NCBI GenBank assembly: GCA_947505055.1 | Contig: CANNLO010000068.1 | Coordinates: 1 to 17,046 of the forward strand | Length of the DNA: 17,046 nt | Source: Methylococcaceae bacterium | Lineage (GTDB): Bacteria; Pseudomonadota; Gammaproteobacteria; Methylococcales; Methylomonadaceae | Reading direction: 5' to 3' | In this document: piece after piece, positions 1 to 8,443 of the stretch | Layout of the letters: the number at the start of each line of letters is the position of its first letter | Position numbering within the stretch: position 1 is the first letter of the stretch | Position numbers and translations under genes: made by a program | The notes under the pieces: model-generated | The model's input: the letters and a program-made list of their open reading frames with translations, nothing else | Database searches by the model: none | What the model was told of the DNA's origin: nothing

Positions 1-30
1 GCAGGCTGTAGCGGTTGTGGATGTAATTAG
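1..30 (+). CDS. Possible 3' end of a gene entering from the left
   Basis: The first frame reads Ala-Gly-Cys-Ser-Gly-Cys-Gly-Cys-Asn and then a TAG stop. A Cys/Gly-rich tail of this kind suits the end of a metal- or iron-sulfur-related protein, but only nine codons are visible, so the open frame could be chance. No family can be assigned. Listed so that the left edge is not assumed empty. Confidence 0.2.
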   Translation, partial: AGCSGCGCN

Positions 31-260
31 CGAGGCGCAATTCAGAACGGAGCTTGCACTAAAGTTGATATTATTAGTGTTCGCCGAGCTATGAGAGAGT
101 TGCTAATAATAAAAAAGGTAGCACTTATGGAATTGCTATTGGCGTTGTAGCGGTTTTGGTTAAATTGCTATGAGCGATTTTAATCGAGCTAAAAATTTTG
201 GCAAACTACAGGCATAATTCATATTTATGTCTGCTTTTTTATAAAGCATTAATTGTTAAA
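31..260. other. Left intergenic stretch without a visible gene
   Basis: No convincing reading frame is seen on either strand. Small repeats are present: a 14-base sequence at 7-20 recurs at 146-159 with one mismatch (TGTAGCGGTTGTGG against TGTAGCGGTTTTGG), AATTGCTAT occurs at 131-139 and 163-171, and a 9-bp inverted repeat TATTATTAG/CTAATAATA lies at 69-77 and 103-111 around a 25-base loop. None matches a feature I can name. The stretch looks like degenerate AT-rich spacer. Confidence 0.5.
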
Positions 261-290
261 TACAAAAAAAGGAGGCGTAATGCCCCCTTT
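261..290 (-). terminator. Rho-independent terminator of the pil operon
   Basis: Read on the minus strand, a 9-bp stem (282-290 pairing with 268-276, with one G-U pair) closes a 5-base loop ATTAC and runs into a T tract at 270-264. It lies 18 bases beyond the pilQ stop codon. This is a canonical intrinsic terminator and marks pilQ as the last gene of the operon. Confidence 0.85.
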
Positions 291-308
291 CGCTTCAAGT
301 AGAAGTAA

Positions 309-2696
309 TCAATCGCTGGTTAGATTATCTTTAACAACTTTTGGGGTAATAAACATCAACAATTCTCTTTTGGTCTTACTAACTGTTGAATCGTTAAATA
401 AAAACCCAATGCCAGGTAAATCAGAGAAAAACGGAATTTTATTTTTCGTATTTATTTCAGTTCCGTCATAAACCCCTCCTAAAACAATCGTTTCTCCATC
501 CTCGACAAGTACTGAAGTTTTAATCTGTCTTTTATCAATGGCGGGATTACCCCCTACAGGAGTACCAGTTGCGCTTTCAGCATCTTTTTTAATAAGCAAA
601 TTCATGATCACCGAACCATTGGGAGTAATTTGCGGCGTTACGTTTAATTCAAGAGTGGCATCTATATAAGTCACTGTTGGAGGCGAATTTACCGTGCCTG
701 GCGTAGTGACTGGAATCTGAACACCTTGAGTCATTACTGCGGTACAACGATCCATAGTCATTATCCTAGGATTAGAGAGTGTTTCACTTTTCCCCTCAGA
801 TTGCAGGGCCTGTAGCTCAAGATTCAAGACATAATCAGCTCCTTTGGCCAGCGTCATACCTAATGCGCCATAGGGAGAAGCAGCTGCCGCCTTAGTCCCT
901 AAATCAACTAGCCGATCAGTCGTTGTAACTGTACCACTTGCCGGGTCGCTTCGAGTTCCATTCCCACCGAACCCTATTGTCTTACCATCTCCTGCACTAG
1001 TTTTATAAGCCCCACCAAATCTTACTCCTAAATTTTCAGCAAATGTATCATCGGCAATAACAACCCTCGCCTCAATCATGACCTGACGCACGGGTACATC
1101 AAGCTTACGTACCAATTTCCTGATATCTTCCAAGCGCTTGCCCGTCTCGCGAACAATCATGGTATTGGTTCTGGCATCGACTACCACCGAGCCACGAGCG
1201 GATAACAAGCCAAATTTATCACCACCTGCTGCTGAACCACCGGTACCCTGAGCTTGTGCGGCTTGCTGGCCACCCATTGCCGCGCCACCGGTTGCACTGG
1301 CTGAGGCACCGCTAGAACCTGACGCTCCCGTTGTGCCGGTCACACCGCAAGTCCCAAAAATACCACTAGACATACCATTCAACAAATTACTAAAGTCCTG
1401 CGCCTTGGCGTAATTGATTTTAATGTACTCAGTTACCAGCGGATCCAGTTGCTCAACGACTTTAGCGGTTTCTTCCTGTTTCTTTTTGTAGTCTTTTATT
1501 TTATCCAAGGGCGAAATCAAGGTGACGTTGCCGGTTTCATACTTGCCCAATTCCTTGGTCATCATGATAAAGTCCAAAGCCTCATCCCAGGGCACATCGT
1601 CCAGTTTTAAAGTAATAGTACCGGTTACATCATCGCCGGCGACCACATTTTGACCAGTAAACTCTGCTAAAATCGCGATTACGCTACGTACTTCAATACC
1701 CTGAAAATTAAGCGATAAGCGGTCGCCGGTGTATTTGGTACGCGATCTGTCCAGCGCGTCTTTTTCTTCATTGCTTAACGGTCTAAACTCGATAGTCAAT
1801 AAACCATCAGCCTGAAACACCGAATAATCGTAAAGATCGTTTTGCGTGGCTACGGTAATGGTGGTTTCCTGACGGGTCGAAACGGTATCGATAAACTTAA
1901 CCGGCGTCGCAAATTCGGAAACGTCCAGACGTTTAGCCAAGCTTTCCGGCAAACGGGTATTTAAAAAGCTGACCACGACTTTGCCGTCGACTTTTTTGGA
2001 ATTAACCATGGTGTTGGGTTTGGCCAAAGAAACCAGGATGCGGCCTTCACCTTTATCGCCACGCTTAAAATCAAAACCGCTGATGTCTTGGGCGGGCACT
2101 AGCGCGGCCAGCTTGGCATTGGTTTTTATAGGTGCAGTTGAGGCGATTTGCGGTAACGGTTTAACATCAAGGGGTTTTAAGTCCGCCGGGATTGCAGTTT
2201 TGGCGCGCGTCAAGGTAAGCAGAACTTTATTGCCCACAATCTTGGTTTCAAACGGCGTTGCTTCAATCAGGTTGACCACTATTCGAAGCCGGTCGGCGGT
2301 TTCAACAACAAACACACTGCTGGCAGCCCCTTGATTGATCGAGTACATTTTTTTAGGCAAAGTGCTTTTTACGCCAGCAAAATCCAAAGCGATACGCGCG
2401 GGGTTATCGGTTTTGAATATTTTGGGCGCGACCGCTGCACCGGTCATTTGCAGTTCAATTTGCAGTTTGTCGCCTGACTGTGAGGCAAAATCAATCGCAG
2501 ATATTGCCAGATCCTCGGCTAGTACCGGGGCACTTTGGAAGATTAATAAGCTTAACCCCAAGACCAAGTGCTTAAAGAGTGAGGGTGGGTTTATAGTTTG
2601 CAACTTTTCGCATTTCTCCAGCAGGAGAGGAAGCCAGGTTAGGTTTATTTTAAGGTTGTGGGTGTTTAGCATAACGGCACCTTGTGTATTGTTCAT
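309..2696 (-). CDS. pilQ: Type IV pilus outer-membrane secretin PilQ
   Basis: PilQ forms the multimeric outer-membrane channel through which the type IV pilus fibre leaves the cell. The 795-residue product has a hydrophobic signal at about 42-60 (cleavage likely after VLA60) behind an unusually long n-region, two AMIN-type peptidoglycan-binding regions (about 62-165 and 205-305), an STN/N0 region (about 325-400), an N1-type region starting near 420, a Gly/Ser/Ala/Thr-rich insert (about 448-494), and the C-terminal secretin gate with SNPRIM near 641-646 and LPGIGFLF at 760-767. It ends with KRELLMFITPKVV, as secretins do. The first ATG has AGGA six bases upstream. Met9 is preceded by AAGGTG and is a plausible alternative that shortens the n-region. 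The gene lies 15 bases after pilP and closes the operon. The size is slightly above typical PilQ, explained by the low-complexity insert. Confidence 0.96.
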   Translation of the reverse strand: MNNTQGAVMLNTHNLKINLTWLPLLLEKCEKLQTINPPSLFKHLVLGLSLLIFQSAPVLAEDLAISAIDFASQSGDKLQIELQMTGAAVAPKIFKTDNPARIALDFAGVKSTLPKKMYSINQGAASSVFVVETADRLRIVVNLIEATPFETKIVGNKVLLTLTRAKTAIPADLKPLDVKPLPQIASTAPIKTNAKLAALVPAQDISGFDFKRGDKGEGRILVSLAKPNTMVNSKKVDGKVVVSFLNTRLPESLAKRLDVSEFATPVKFIDTVSTRQETTITVATQNDLYDYSVFQADGLLTIEFRPLSNEEKDALDRSRTKYTGDRLSLNFQGIEVRSVIAILAEFTGQNVVAGDDVTGTITLKLDDVPWDEALDFIMMTKELGKYETGNVTLISPLDKIKDYKKKQEETAKVVEQLDPLVTEYIKINYAKAQDFSNLLNGMSSGIFGTCGVTGTTGASGSSGASASATGGAAMGGQQAAQAQGTGGSAAGGDKFGLLSARGSVVVDARTNTMIVRETGKRLEDIRKLVRKLDVPVRQVMIEARVVIADDTFAENLGVRFGGAYKTSAGDGKTIGFGGNGTRSDPASGTVTTTDRLVDLGTKAAAASPYGALGMTLAKGADYVLNLELQALQSEGKSETLSNPRIMTMDRCTAVMTQGVQIPVTTPGTVNSPPTVTYIDATLELNVTPQITPNGSVIMNLLIKKDAESATGTPVGGNPAIDKRQIKTSVLVEDGETIVLGGVYDGTEINTKNKIPFFSDLPGIGFLFNDSTVSKTKRELLMFITPKVVKDNLTSD

Positions 2697-2711
2697 GTTC
2701 TATCCTCGAAA

Positions 2712-3320
2712 TTACTCTGCCAACATTATGGAAGTGGGTTGTTCGCGCCACGTCCCCGGCTTGTCGGAGACTATTTCCATTAATTCAATTTTGTCGCTGA
2801 CTATCCGTATAATTTTTCCGTAATTTTTACCCATATAATTTCCAACCTTAACGCGATAAACGGTGCCGTCACTGGCTTTTATCAATCCCCACAATCCCGA
2901 CTTCATATTTACCGTTCCTACCATTCTGAGTCCATCCAAAGGAAAACTCTCCAATTCTTCTTTGCGCCGGTTAAAATCGGGCTTGATGCCGCTACCGGTT
3001 GAGGTATCTATGCCTTGTGTCTGCTCAGGTTGCTCTAGTGCTTTAAACGGATCGCGGAGATTTTCCGGTTTAAATATAAACGGTTCAACCAATTTCATTT
3101 CAGGCAAGGGCTTAATCGGTTCTTTAGGTTTTCGTTTAACTTCGGCGAGATAGCGGTTCAAGTCGGAAAAATCATCATTACCGCAGCCGGCCAGTAATGC
3201 CATAAGCACAACACAGCCCAGTTGCAGACTTACGCGTGTATTAAAATGCAGCGGAGATTCAAGTCGCATGGAGCGACTAAAATTATTCCTGTATGAGGAC
3301 AAAATTTTAGAGTAGTCCAT
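2712..3320 (-). CDS. pilP: Type IV pilus assembly lipoprotein PilP
   Basis: PilP is an inner-membrane-anchored periplasmic lipoprotein that links the PilM/N/O platform to the secretin PilQ. The 202-residue product has a hydrophobic stretch ending in the lipobox LLAGC, with Cys46 the lipidated residue, then a disordered proline/lysine-rich linker containing the conserved RDPF element, and a C-terminal beta-rich HR domain (about 125-195). The ATG overlaps the pilO stop as TAATG, which favours it. Met18 would give a more usual lipoprotein signal length of 28 residues before the cysteine, but AGGA sits about 17 bases from it, so the upstream start is preferred with moderate certainty. Confidence 0.93.
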   Translation of the reverse strand: MDYSKILSSYRNNFSRSMRLESPLHFNTRVSLQLGCVVLMALLAGCGNDDFSDLNRYLAEVKRKPKEPIKPLPEMKLVEPFIFKPENLRDPFKALEQPEQTQGIDTSTGSGIKPDFNRRKEELESFPLDGLRMVGTVNMKSGLWGLIKASDGTVYRVKVGNYMGKNYGKIIRIVSDKIELMEIVSDKPGTWREQPTSIMLAE

Positions 3321-3946
3321 TATTTTTGCCCCCGTCTCTTTTTAGCGACGGCTGTGGTTGCTTCATCGCCGCCTTCATTATAGGTTTTTACCAAAGCCGT
3401 CATTTTCATTTTTCCGGACTTATCTTCTTTGCCTTGGGGCGCTATATTGACATCATGGACCGTAACAATTCGTGGCAGGGAGGCTAAGCCGCTGACAAAT
3501 AGTGCCAATTCATCGTATCTGCCCAACACTTCAATATTGATAGGTAGCTCCGAGTAAAAGTCCTTACGAACCGGCGCTCCCGGCTTGAACAATCTGAATT
3601 CCAGGCCGCTGGCCAGACCGGTTTGGGAAATATCAATCAACAGACTTGCAACTTCCTCTTGGGTAGGCATTTGTCGAATCATGTCTTCCAGTTGAGTTTC
3701 AATTTGGGTCAGTTGATTCTCGTAGTCCGGGAGGTTGATTGATTTTTTCTGCTTTACTTCAAAGGTTTGCTTCAATTCTGTTTCTTTGGCTTTGGATAAA
3801 TCAAGCTCTGCCAGTTGGCCAAGCGTATCAAAATACACGCCGGCTCCAAATACCAAAGCGCATATTACAGAGATAGTTGCAGCTTGAATGGGTAAGGGCC
3901 ACGCGCCGGCCTGATTAGGATCCCAATTGATTTCTGATAAATTCAT
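3320..3946 (-). CDS. pilO: Type IV pilus alignment subcomplex protein PilO
   Basis: PilO forms heterodimers with PilN in the inner membrane and periplasm, and helps align the cytoplasmic pilus motor with the PilQ channel. The 208-residue product has a short cytoplasmic segment with the family-like pattern DPNQAGAWPLP (9-19), one transmembrane helix (about 19-40), a coiled-coil region (about 42-95) and a ferredoxin-like periplasmic domain (about 97-190). It ends in a basic tail, KKRRGQK. Its ATG shares one base with the pilN stop codon (TAATG), and its own stop overlaps the pilP start in the same way, so translation is probably coupled and production roughly balanced. Confidence 0.95.
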   Translation of the reverse strand: MNLSEINWDPNQAGAWPLPIQAATISVICALVFGAGVYFDTLGQLAELDLSKAKETELKQTFEVKQKKSINLPDYENQLTQIETQLEDMIRQMPTQEEVASLLIDISQTGLASGLEFRLFKPGAPVRKDFYSELPINIEVLGRYDELALFVSGLASLPRIVTVHDVNIAPQGKEDKSGKMKMTALVKTYNEGGDEATTAVAKKRRGQK

Positions 3947-4515
3947 TATTTACCCCCGGCTGCTTGTTTAGTTTTATTACCCTGTTTTGTGCGCATCGTA
4001 AAATCGCTAAGTTGCTCGGGATTTACTTTGTTAGTCGATTGAATAACATCAAGGGTTGGCACTTTAAACCAGACTGAAGCTTCAATGGCTCTCATGAACG
4101 CCGAAATACGCGCATTCGATTGCGATTTACCCTCAAAGGTAAGGTCGCTACCTATCTGGATAAATTTGGTCAGAAACACGCCGTCTGGAGTAACCCTAGG
4201 CAACTCGTCAAACAAATGTACAATTTCCGGGCGACTTTCCTGTAGATTGTGAATCAGATCAATTTTGGTTAACAATTTTGCCTTCTGTTCCTCAATGGTT
4301 TTTATTTGGGCGATTTTTATATCCAGCAAGGCTATTTCGTCCTGAATTATTTTGTTTCTTTGTTCCTGATATGCTTTGAGGCCTTCAATATATAAATGAA
4401 CACCGCCAAAAATAAGGGCGGTAAATAATAAAGCCACACCTATGGCATTGACAAAATCTTGTTGTTTTTTTGCCCGAAGTTCTTCACGCCAGGGGAGTAA
4501 ATTGATTCTTGCCAT
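3946..4515 (-). CDS. pilN: Type IV pilus alignment subcomplex protein PilN
   Basis: PilN pairs with PilO, and its cytoplasmic N-terminal peptide docks into PilM. That peptide is clearly present as ARINLLPWR (2-10), the hallmark of the family. A transmembrane helix (about 23-43), a coiled-coil segment (about 45-85) and a ferredoxin-like periplasmic domain with GVFLTKF (112-118) follow. Length is 189 residues, usual for PilN. The start overlaps the pilM stop by TAATG, and its stop overlaps the pilO start. The C-terminus is lysine/glutamine-rich and probably disordered. Confidence 0.95.
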   Translation of the reverse strand: MARINLLPWREELRAKKQQDFVNAIGVALLFTALIFGGVHLYIEGLKAYQEQRNKIIQDEIALLDIKIAQIKTIEEQKAKLLTKIDLIHNLQESRPEIVHLFDELPRVTPDGVFLTKFIQIGSDLTFEGKSQSNARISAFMRAIEASVWFKVPTLDVIQSTNKVNPEQLSDFTMRTKQGNKTKQAAGGK

Positions 4516-5576
4516 TAGTCAAAACTCCTCATGGCCAAGCCACAAGCAATCATCATTGAGGATGCGTCATTACTCAAAGCCTGCGGTCTTACTTTATTGG
4601 ACAAGGACATGTTAATGAAAGGGTTGGCTATCACAACAGGTACATTCACTGCGTTTTGAGTCAGTTTATCTATTCCGGCTATCGAGGCACAGCCTCCAGC
4701 CAAAATAAGGCTATCGATACGTCTATTGGCGGCGGAGGAAATAAAGAACTGAATTGACCTTTGAACCTGCTGAACCATTGATCTCTTAAAAGGCTCAAGC
4801 ACATCACTGGCATAATTGTCCGGCAAACCACCCAGTTTTTTTGCCATGCCTGCCTCTTCATAGGTCAAACCATAGCGCCGTTGAATTTCCTCGGTCAACT
4901 GTTTACCACCAAAACTCTGTTCTCTTGTATAGATGGCGCGAGAATTATACAGAACATTTAAGGTGGTCATGGTTGCCCCGACATCTACAATGGCAACGGT
5001 CTGACCTTCCAGCGCTTCGGGTAATTGATCGATCAGCAGGGAAAAAGCATTTTCCATTGCAAAAGCTTCAACATCGACGATTTTGGTTTTTATACCTGCT
5101 TTAGTCAGGGCTTCAACACGATCAAGGATAATTTCTTTTCTTGATGCCGCGAGTAGGACGTCGACCATTTCAGGATTGTTTTCATTTTCACCGATGACTT
5201 CAAAATCAAAATTGACCTCATCCAATGAATAGGGCACGTACTGGTCTGCTTCGATCATGATTTGTTCTTCCATTTCATCATCAGGCATACCTGCAGGCAT
5301 AGGTATAACCTTGGTCATCACTGACGACCCTGCAACAGCTACTGAAGCTTGCCTCAATTTTGAACCGGAATGTTTTAAAGCGATTTTTAATGAATCCGCT
5401 ATAACATCAATATTTGCAATATTTTTATCTATGACTGCGTCTTGCGGCAAAGGTGTTACCGCATAACTTTCAACTCGATAACGCGCGCCAACTTTACTCA
5501 ATTCGAGTATTTTAATTGCTGCCGTACTGATATCGATACCAAGAACAGCACTTTGCTTTTTCCTAAACCAACTCAT
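4515..5576 (-). CDS. pilM: Type IV pilus actin-like ATPase-fold protein PilM
   Basis: PilM is a cytoplasmic FtsA/actin-fold protein that binds the PilN N-terminus at the inner face of the pilus machine. In its 353 residues the nucleotide-binding elements are visible: phosphate-1 GIDISTAAIKIL (13-24), phosphate-2 VAIVDVGATMT (194-204) and the adenosine motif LILAGGCASI (290-299). Length is normal for the family. The start has AAGGA seven bases upstream and is the first gene of the operon, so the promoter should lie in 5577-5996. I could not settle on a -35/-10 pair there. Confidence 0.96.
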   Translation of the reverse strand: MSWFRKKQSAVLGIDISTAAIKILELSKVGARYRVESYAVTPLPQDAVIDKNIANIDVIADSLKIALKHSGSKLRQASVAVAGSSVMTKVIPMPAGMPDDEMEEQIMIEADQYVPYSLDEVNFDFEVIGENENNPEMVDVLLAASRKEIILDRVEALTKAGIKTKIVDVEAFAMENAFSLLIDQLPEALEGQTVAIVDVGATMTTLNVLYNSRAIYTREQSFGGKQLTEEIQRRYGLTYEEAGMAKKLGGLPDNYASDVLEPFKRSMVQQVQRSIQFFISSAANRRIDSLILAGGCASIAGIDKLTQNAVNVPVVIANPFINMSLSNKVRPQALSNDASSMMIACGLAMRSFD

Positions 5577-5996
5577 GAATTAATCCTTGAGAAACTTGAT
5601 GAACATTGTTAAATGTACCGACTGATTTGCCTGATTTTCGATAGCTTTCCAAGGAAATTAATTCAGCTTTTATTTTCTGCATAATGGATATTAATAATGG
5701 TTAATAACCCAGGAAAAAGGATTTTAAGTAAGAGGTTCTTAAAGCAACGAATAGATTTTCGGCTAAAGTTGTTCCTGCAAAAAATGTAAATGCCCAAGGT
5801 TGAATGCAGTAAATTGCATTGAAAAAAATTTCCCATGCAGTTGCTGGTAACAATCAATCGTCATAAAAACGTATTTACAGGCGAAAGTATAGTAGCCTTT
5901 TTTATTTTGATGCTTAAAATGTTTGTTTTATTTGTCTGAACTGTTGTTTTTTATCTACAGTGCTTCTTATCATTACATTGTTATCTTGGATCACTT
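5577..5996. other. Divergent intergenic region between pilM and ponA
   Basis: These 420 bases separate two divergent operons and should carry both promoters. They are AT-rich. An 11-base near-palindrome GGTTAATAACC (5699-5709) and a 6-bp hairpin AATGCA/TGCATT (5803-5808 with 5815-5820) are the only structures noticed; neither is strong enough to call an operator. A 64-codon frame on the minus strand (5663-5857) has no ribosome binding site and no recognisable protein character, so it is not called as a gene. Confidence 0.6.
5944..5973 (+). promoter_or_regulatory. Candidate sigma-70 promoter of ponA
   Basis: TTGTTT (5944-5949) and TATCAT (5968-5973) are separated by 18 bases, and the -10 box lies 23 bases ahead of the GTG start of ponA. 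The match is moderate in an AT-rich region, so this is only a candidate. Confidence 0.3.
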
Positions 5997-8360
5997 GTGG
6001 CTGGAATTTTAAAATGGTTGGCAATTTGTTTTATGACCCTCAATTTAGGTATAGCTATTTCAGGGTACTTTTTATATAACAAACTTGCAGCTGACCTGCC
6101 AGATGTTAAGACCCTGCATAATGTTCAATATCAGATTCCTTTAAGTATCTATACCAAAGATAATCGGTTGATTGCCCAATTTGGGGAGAAAAAACGTACT
6201 CCGGTCAATATAGAGCAAGTCCCTCAGCAACTTATTTATGCGTTTATTGCCGCAGAAGATGACAGTTTTTACGAACATTCCGGTGTTGATTTTAAAGGTT
6301 TGCTGCGAGCCGCCATACAGCTGGCCTTGACCGGTAAGAAAAAGCAGGGCGGCAGTACCATTACCATGCAGGTTACCCGTAGCTTTTTATTAAGTAGTGA
6401 AAAGACCTATACCCGCAAGTTAAAAGAAATCATGCTGGCGTTAAAAATAGAGCACGAGTATCCGAAAAACAAAATTCTTGAACTGTATTTAAATCAGATT
6501 TTTATGGGGCACCGTGCTTATGGTATTGCCGCTGCTGCTCAGGTTTATTACGGTAAAAATCTGGATGAGCTTAGTCTTGCTGAACACGCGATGATTGCCG
6601 GCTTGCCTAAAGCCCCGTCACTCTACAATCCGATCACTAATGAGGCGCGAGCCATTGAAAGGCGTAATTATGTGTTGCACCGCATGCTTGAGCTTAACTA
6701 TATCACTCAGCAGGACTATGAATTGGCCTCGGGTCAAGCTTCCAGCGCAAAACTGCAAACCATAATACCGGAGATTTCAGCGTTATATCTTGCTGAAATG
6801 GTCAGGCAAAAGATTTTGGAGTTATATGGCGAGCAAGCGTACATCTCTGGTTTCAAGGTCTATACAACTTTGGACGGCACGCTGCAAACAACGGCAAATC
6901 AGGCGCTAGTCGATACTTTGCATGCCTATGATGAACGTCATGGTTATCGTCATTGCAAGAATGATACTAAGCGCTCAGGGTGTCAAAAAGATAATAAAAT
7001 CATTGGCGATACCTTTCCCGCCACAGTTATGAGTGTCAAAAATGGTGTTGTTACGGCTCGTCTTGCTTCGTTTCAAGCGCCAGATGCGTCAGATTTGCTC
7101 AAGACCAATTTTCAGGAGAATATCAGCATTGAATTGCCTTGGGAAAATATTAAATGGGCCGGTGGGAGTATTTCCAGCATACTTAAAATCGGCGAGACTA
7201 TTCGGGTGCGGGAACTGGCTAATCATAGATGGGCTTTAACGCAAGTGCCTGAAGCGGAAGGCGCTTTTGTTTCTTTAAACCCAAAAGATGGCGCCATTCT
7301 CGCGTTAACCGGTGGTTTTGATTTTTTTCGCAATAAATATAATCGGGCGACCCAATCAAAAAGACAGCCCGGTTCAGGCTTTAAGCCGATTATTTATACT
7401 ACCGCGCTGGAACAGGGTTATACCCCCGCGAGTATGATTAATGATGCGCCTATTGTCATTGATAATCCCGGTCAGGAAAACGAGTGGCGTCCTGAAAATT
7501 ATAATAAGAAGTTTTACGGTCCGACCAGTATCCGCTCAGCTATAACTCATTCAAGAAACATTATTTCTATTCGGCTGTTAAAAGAAATGGGTGTTGAAAA
7601 GGCGGTTGAAACAGCGTTGCGTTTTGGTTTTACCGAAGAACAAATTCCTAAAACATTGTCTTTAGCCTTAGGCAGCGGTTATGCAACTCCTCTTCAAATG
7701 GCCAGGGTTTATGCGACTTTTGCCAATGGCGGGTTCCTGATCAAGCCCTATTTTATTGAGCGTATTGAATCTAACGAAGGCGAGGTTATTTATCAGGCCA
7801 AACCCAAACTAGCCTGTCCGACCTGTAATAGTGAGGAGGTAACTAATCGGGTTTATGCCCCCAGGATTATCTCGCCGCAAATCTGTTTTCTTATGAATTC
7901 CTTGTTAAGGGATGTTGTTCAAAATGGTACAGCTACCGGTGCTAAAGTTTTGAGTAGGCAAGACCTTGCTGGAAAAACAGGTACGACCAATGAACAGCGT
8001 GACGCTTGGTTCAATGGCTTTACAGTGTCAAATGTAGCCACTGCATGGATTGGCTTTGATGATTTTTCGCCATTAGGAAACCTTGAAACCGGCGGTGTAG
8101 CGGCTTTACCAATGTGGATTGATTTTATGCGGGTTGCTTTAAAAGACATACCCGAAACACCACTTGAAATGCCTGAGGGGATAGTAAGAGCGTATATCAG
8201 TCCTTGGACTGGATTATTAGCTGAAGCCGCTAATAAGGGTGGAATATGGGAGTATTTTCAGGCAGCAAATGCACCGACGCAATATACACTTAAATCTGGA
8301 CGAGGGACGTCAAGCCATGCCGATCAAGCAGAGGAAAAAGCTACGGAAGAACTATTTTGA
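5997..8360 (+). CDS. mrcA: Class A penicillin-binding protein 1A (bifunctional)
   Basis: This protein (also called ponA) polymerises lipid II into glycan strands and cross-links the stem peptides on the periplasmic side of the inner membrane. The 787-residue product has an N-terminal membrane anchor (about 7-27) and a GT51 glycosyltransferase domain with the catalytic motif EDDSFYEH (Glu87) and QGGSTITMQ (117-125). An inserted OB-like region lies around 310-415. The transpeptidase domain has SGFK (Ser460 nucleophile, Lys463), SRN (519-521) and KTGT (660-663), so both activities look intact. The start is GTG, with a weak TTGGA ahead; no better in-frame start precedes the membrane anchor. Five cysteines in the periplasmic part (C320, C329, the C607-P-T-C610 pair and C630) are notable. 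It is divergent from pilM, a common neighbour arrangement in gammaproteobacteria. Confidence 0.96.
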   Translation: MAGILKWLAICFMTLNLGIAISGYFLYNKLAADLPDVKTLHNVQYQIPLSIYTKDNRLIAQFGEKKRTPVNIEQVPQQLIYAFIAAEDDSFYEHSGVDFKGLLRAAIQLALTGKKKQGGSTITMQVTRSFLLSSEKTYTRKLKEIMLALKIEHEYPKNKILELYLNQIFMGHRAYGIAAAAQVYYGKNLDELSLAEHAMIAGLPKAPSLYNPITNEARAIERRNYVLHRMLELNYITQQDYELASGQASSAKLQTIIPEISALYLAEMVRQKILELYGEQAYISGFKVYTTLDGTLQTTANQALVDTLHAYDERHGYRHCKNDTKRSGCQKDNKIIGDTFPATVMSVKNGVVTARLASFQAPDASDLLKTNFQENISIELPWENIKWAGGSISSILKIGETIRVRELANHRWALTQVPEAEGAFVSLNPKDGAILALTGGFDFFRNKYNRATQSKRQPGSGFKPIIYTTALEQGYTPASMINDAPIVIDNPGQENEWRPENYNKKFYGPTSIRSAITHSRNIISIRLLKEMGVEKAVETALRFGFTEEQIPKTLSLALGSGYATPLQMARVYATFANGGFLIKPYFIERIESNEGEVIYQAKPKLACPTCNSEEVTNRVYAPRIISPQICFLMNSLLRDVVQNGTATGAKVLSRQDLAGKTGTTNEQRDAWFNGFTVSNVATAWIGFDDFSPLGNLETGGVAALPMWIDFMRVALKDIPETPLEMPEGIVRAYISPWTGLLAEAANKGGIWEYFQAANAPTQYTLKSGRGTSSHADQAEEKATEELF

Positions 8361-8377
8361 GTGGTTTGTGAAGCGAT

Positions 8378-8421
8378 TTTAGCCACGGATAAAACGCTAA
8401 TCAGTTTTATCCGTGGCTAAA
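8378..8421. repeat. Perfect 18-bp inverted repeat between convergent genes
   Basis: The arm at 8378-8395 (TTTAGCCACGGATAAAAC) is exactly complementary to 8404-8421, around an 8-base loop. It lies 17 bases after the ponA stop and 22 bases from the secA stop, so it can act as a terminator for both. It has no proper T tract on either side, which is unusual for an intrinsic terminator with such a long stem. The AGCCACGGAT end resembles dispersed small inverted-repeat elements I have seen in other bacterial genomes; that resemblance is from memory and unverified. Confidence 0.8.
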
Positions 8422-8443
8422 CGAGTTTTCCAGGCTTATGAAA

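Noticed and set aside
69..111. 9-bp inverted repeat TATTATTAG/CTAATAATA with a 25-base loop
   Set aside because: Entirely AT-rich apart from one pair, long loop and no T tract on the coding side; likely chance in AT-rich spacer.
7..159. Short direct repeats near the left edge, considered as a CRISPR or tandem array
   Set aside because: Only two copies of each, of 9-14 bases, with no regular spacing.
253..471. 72-codon plus-strand frame opening across the pil terminator
   Set aside because: It runs through a clear intrinsic terminator and then antisense to the pilQ 3' end; no ribosome site or protein-like character.
5699..5709. Near-palindrome GGTTAATAACC as an operator
   Set aside because: Single short copy in an AT-rich region, matches no regulator site I can name.
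5663..5857. 64-codon minus-strand frame in the pilM/ponA intergenic region
   Set aside because: No ribosome binding site before its ATG, AT-rich composition giving Ile/Leu/Asn-rich sequence, and no recognisable motif.
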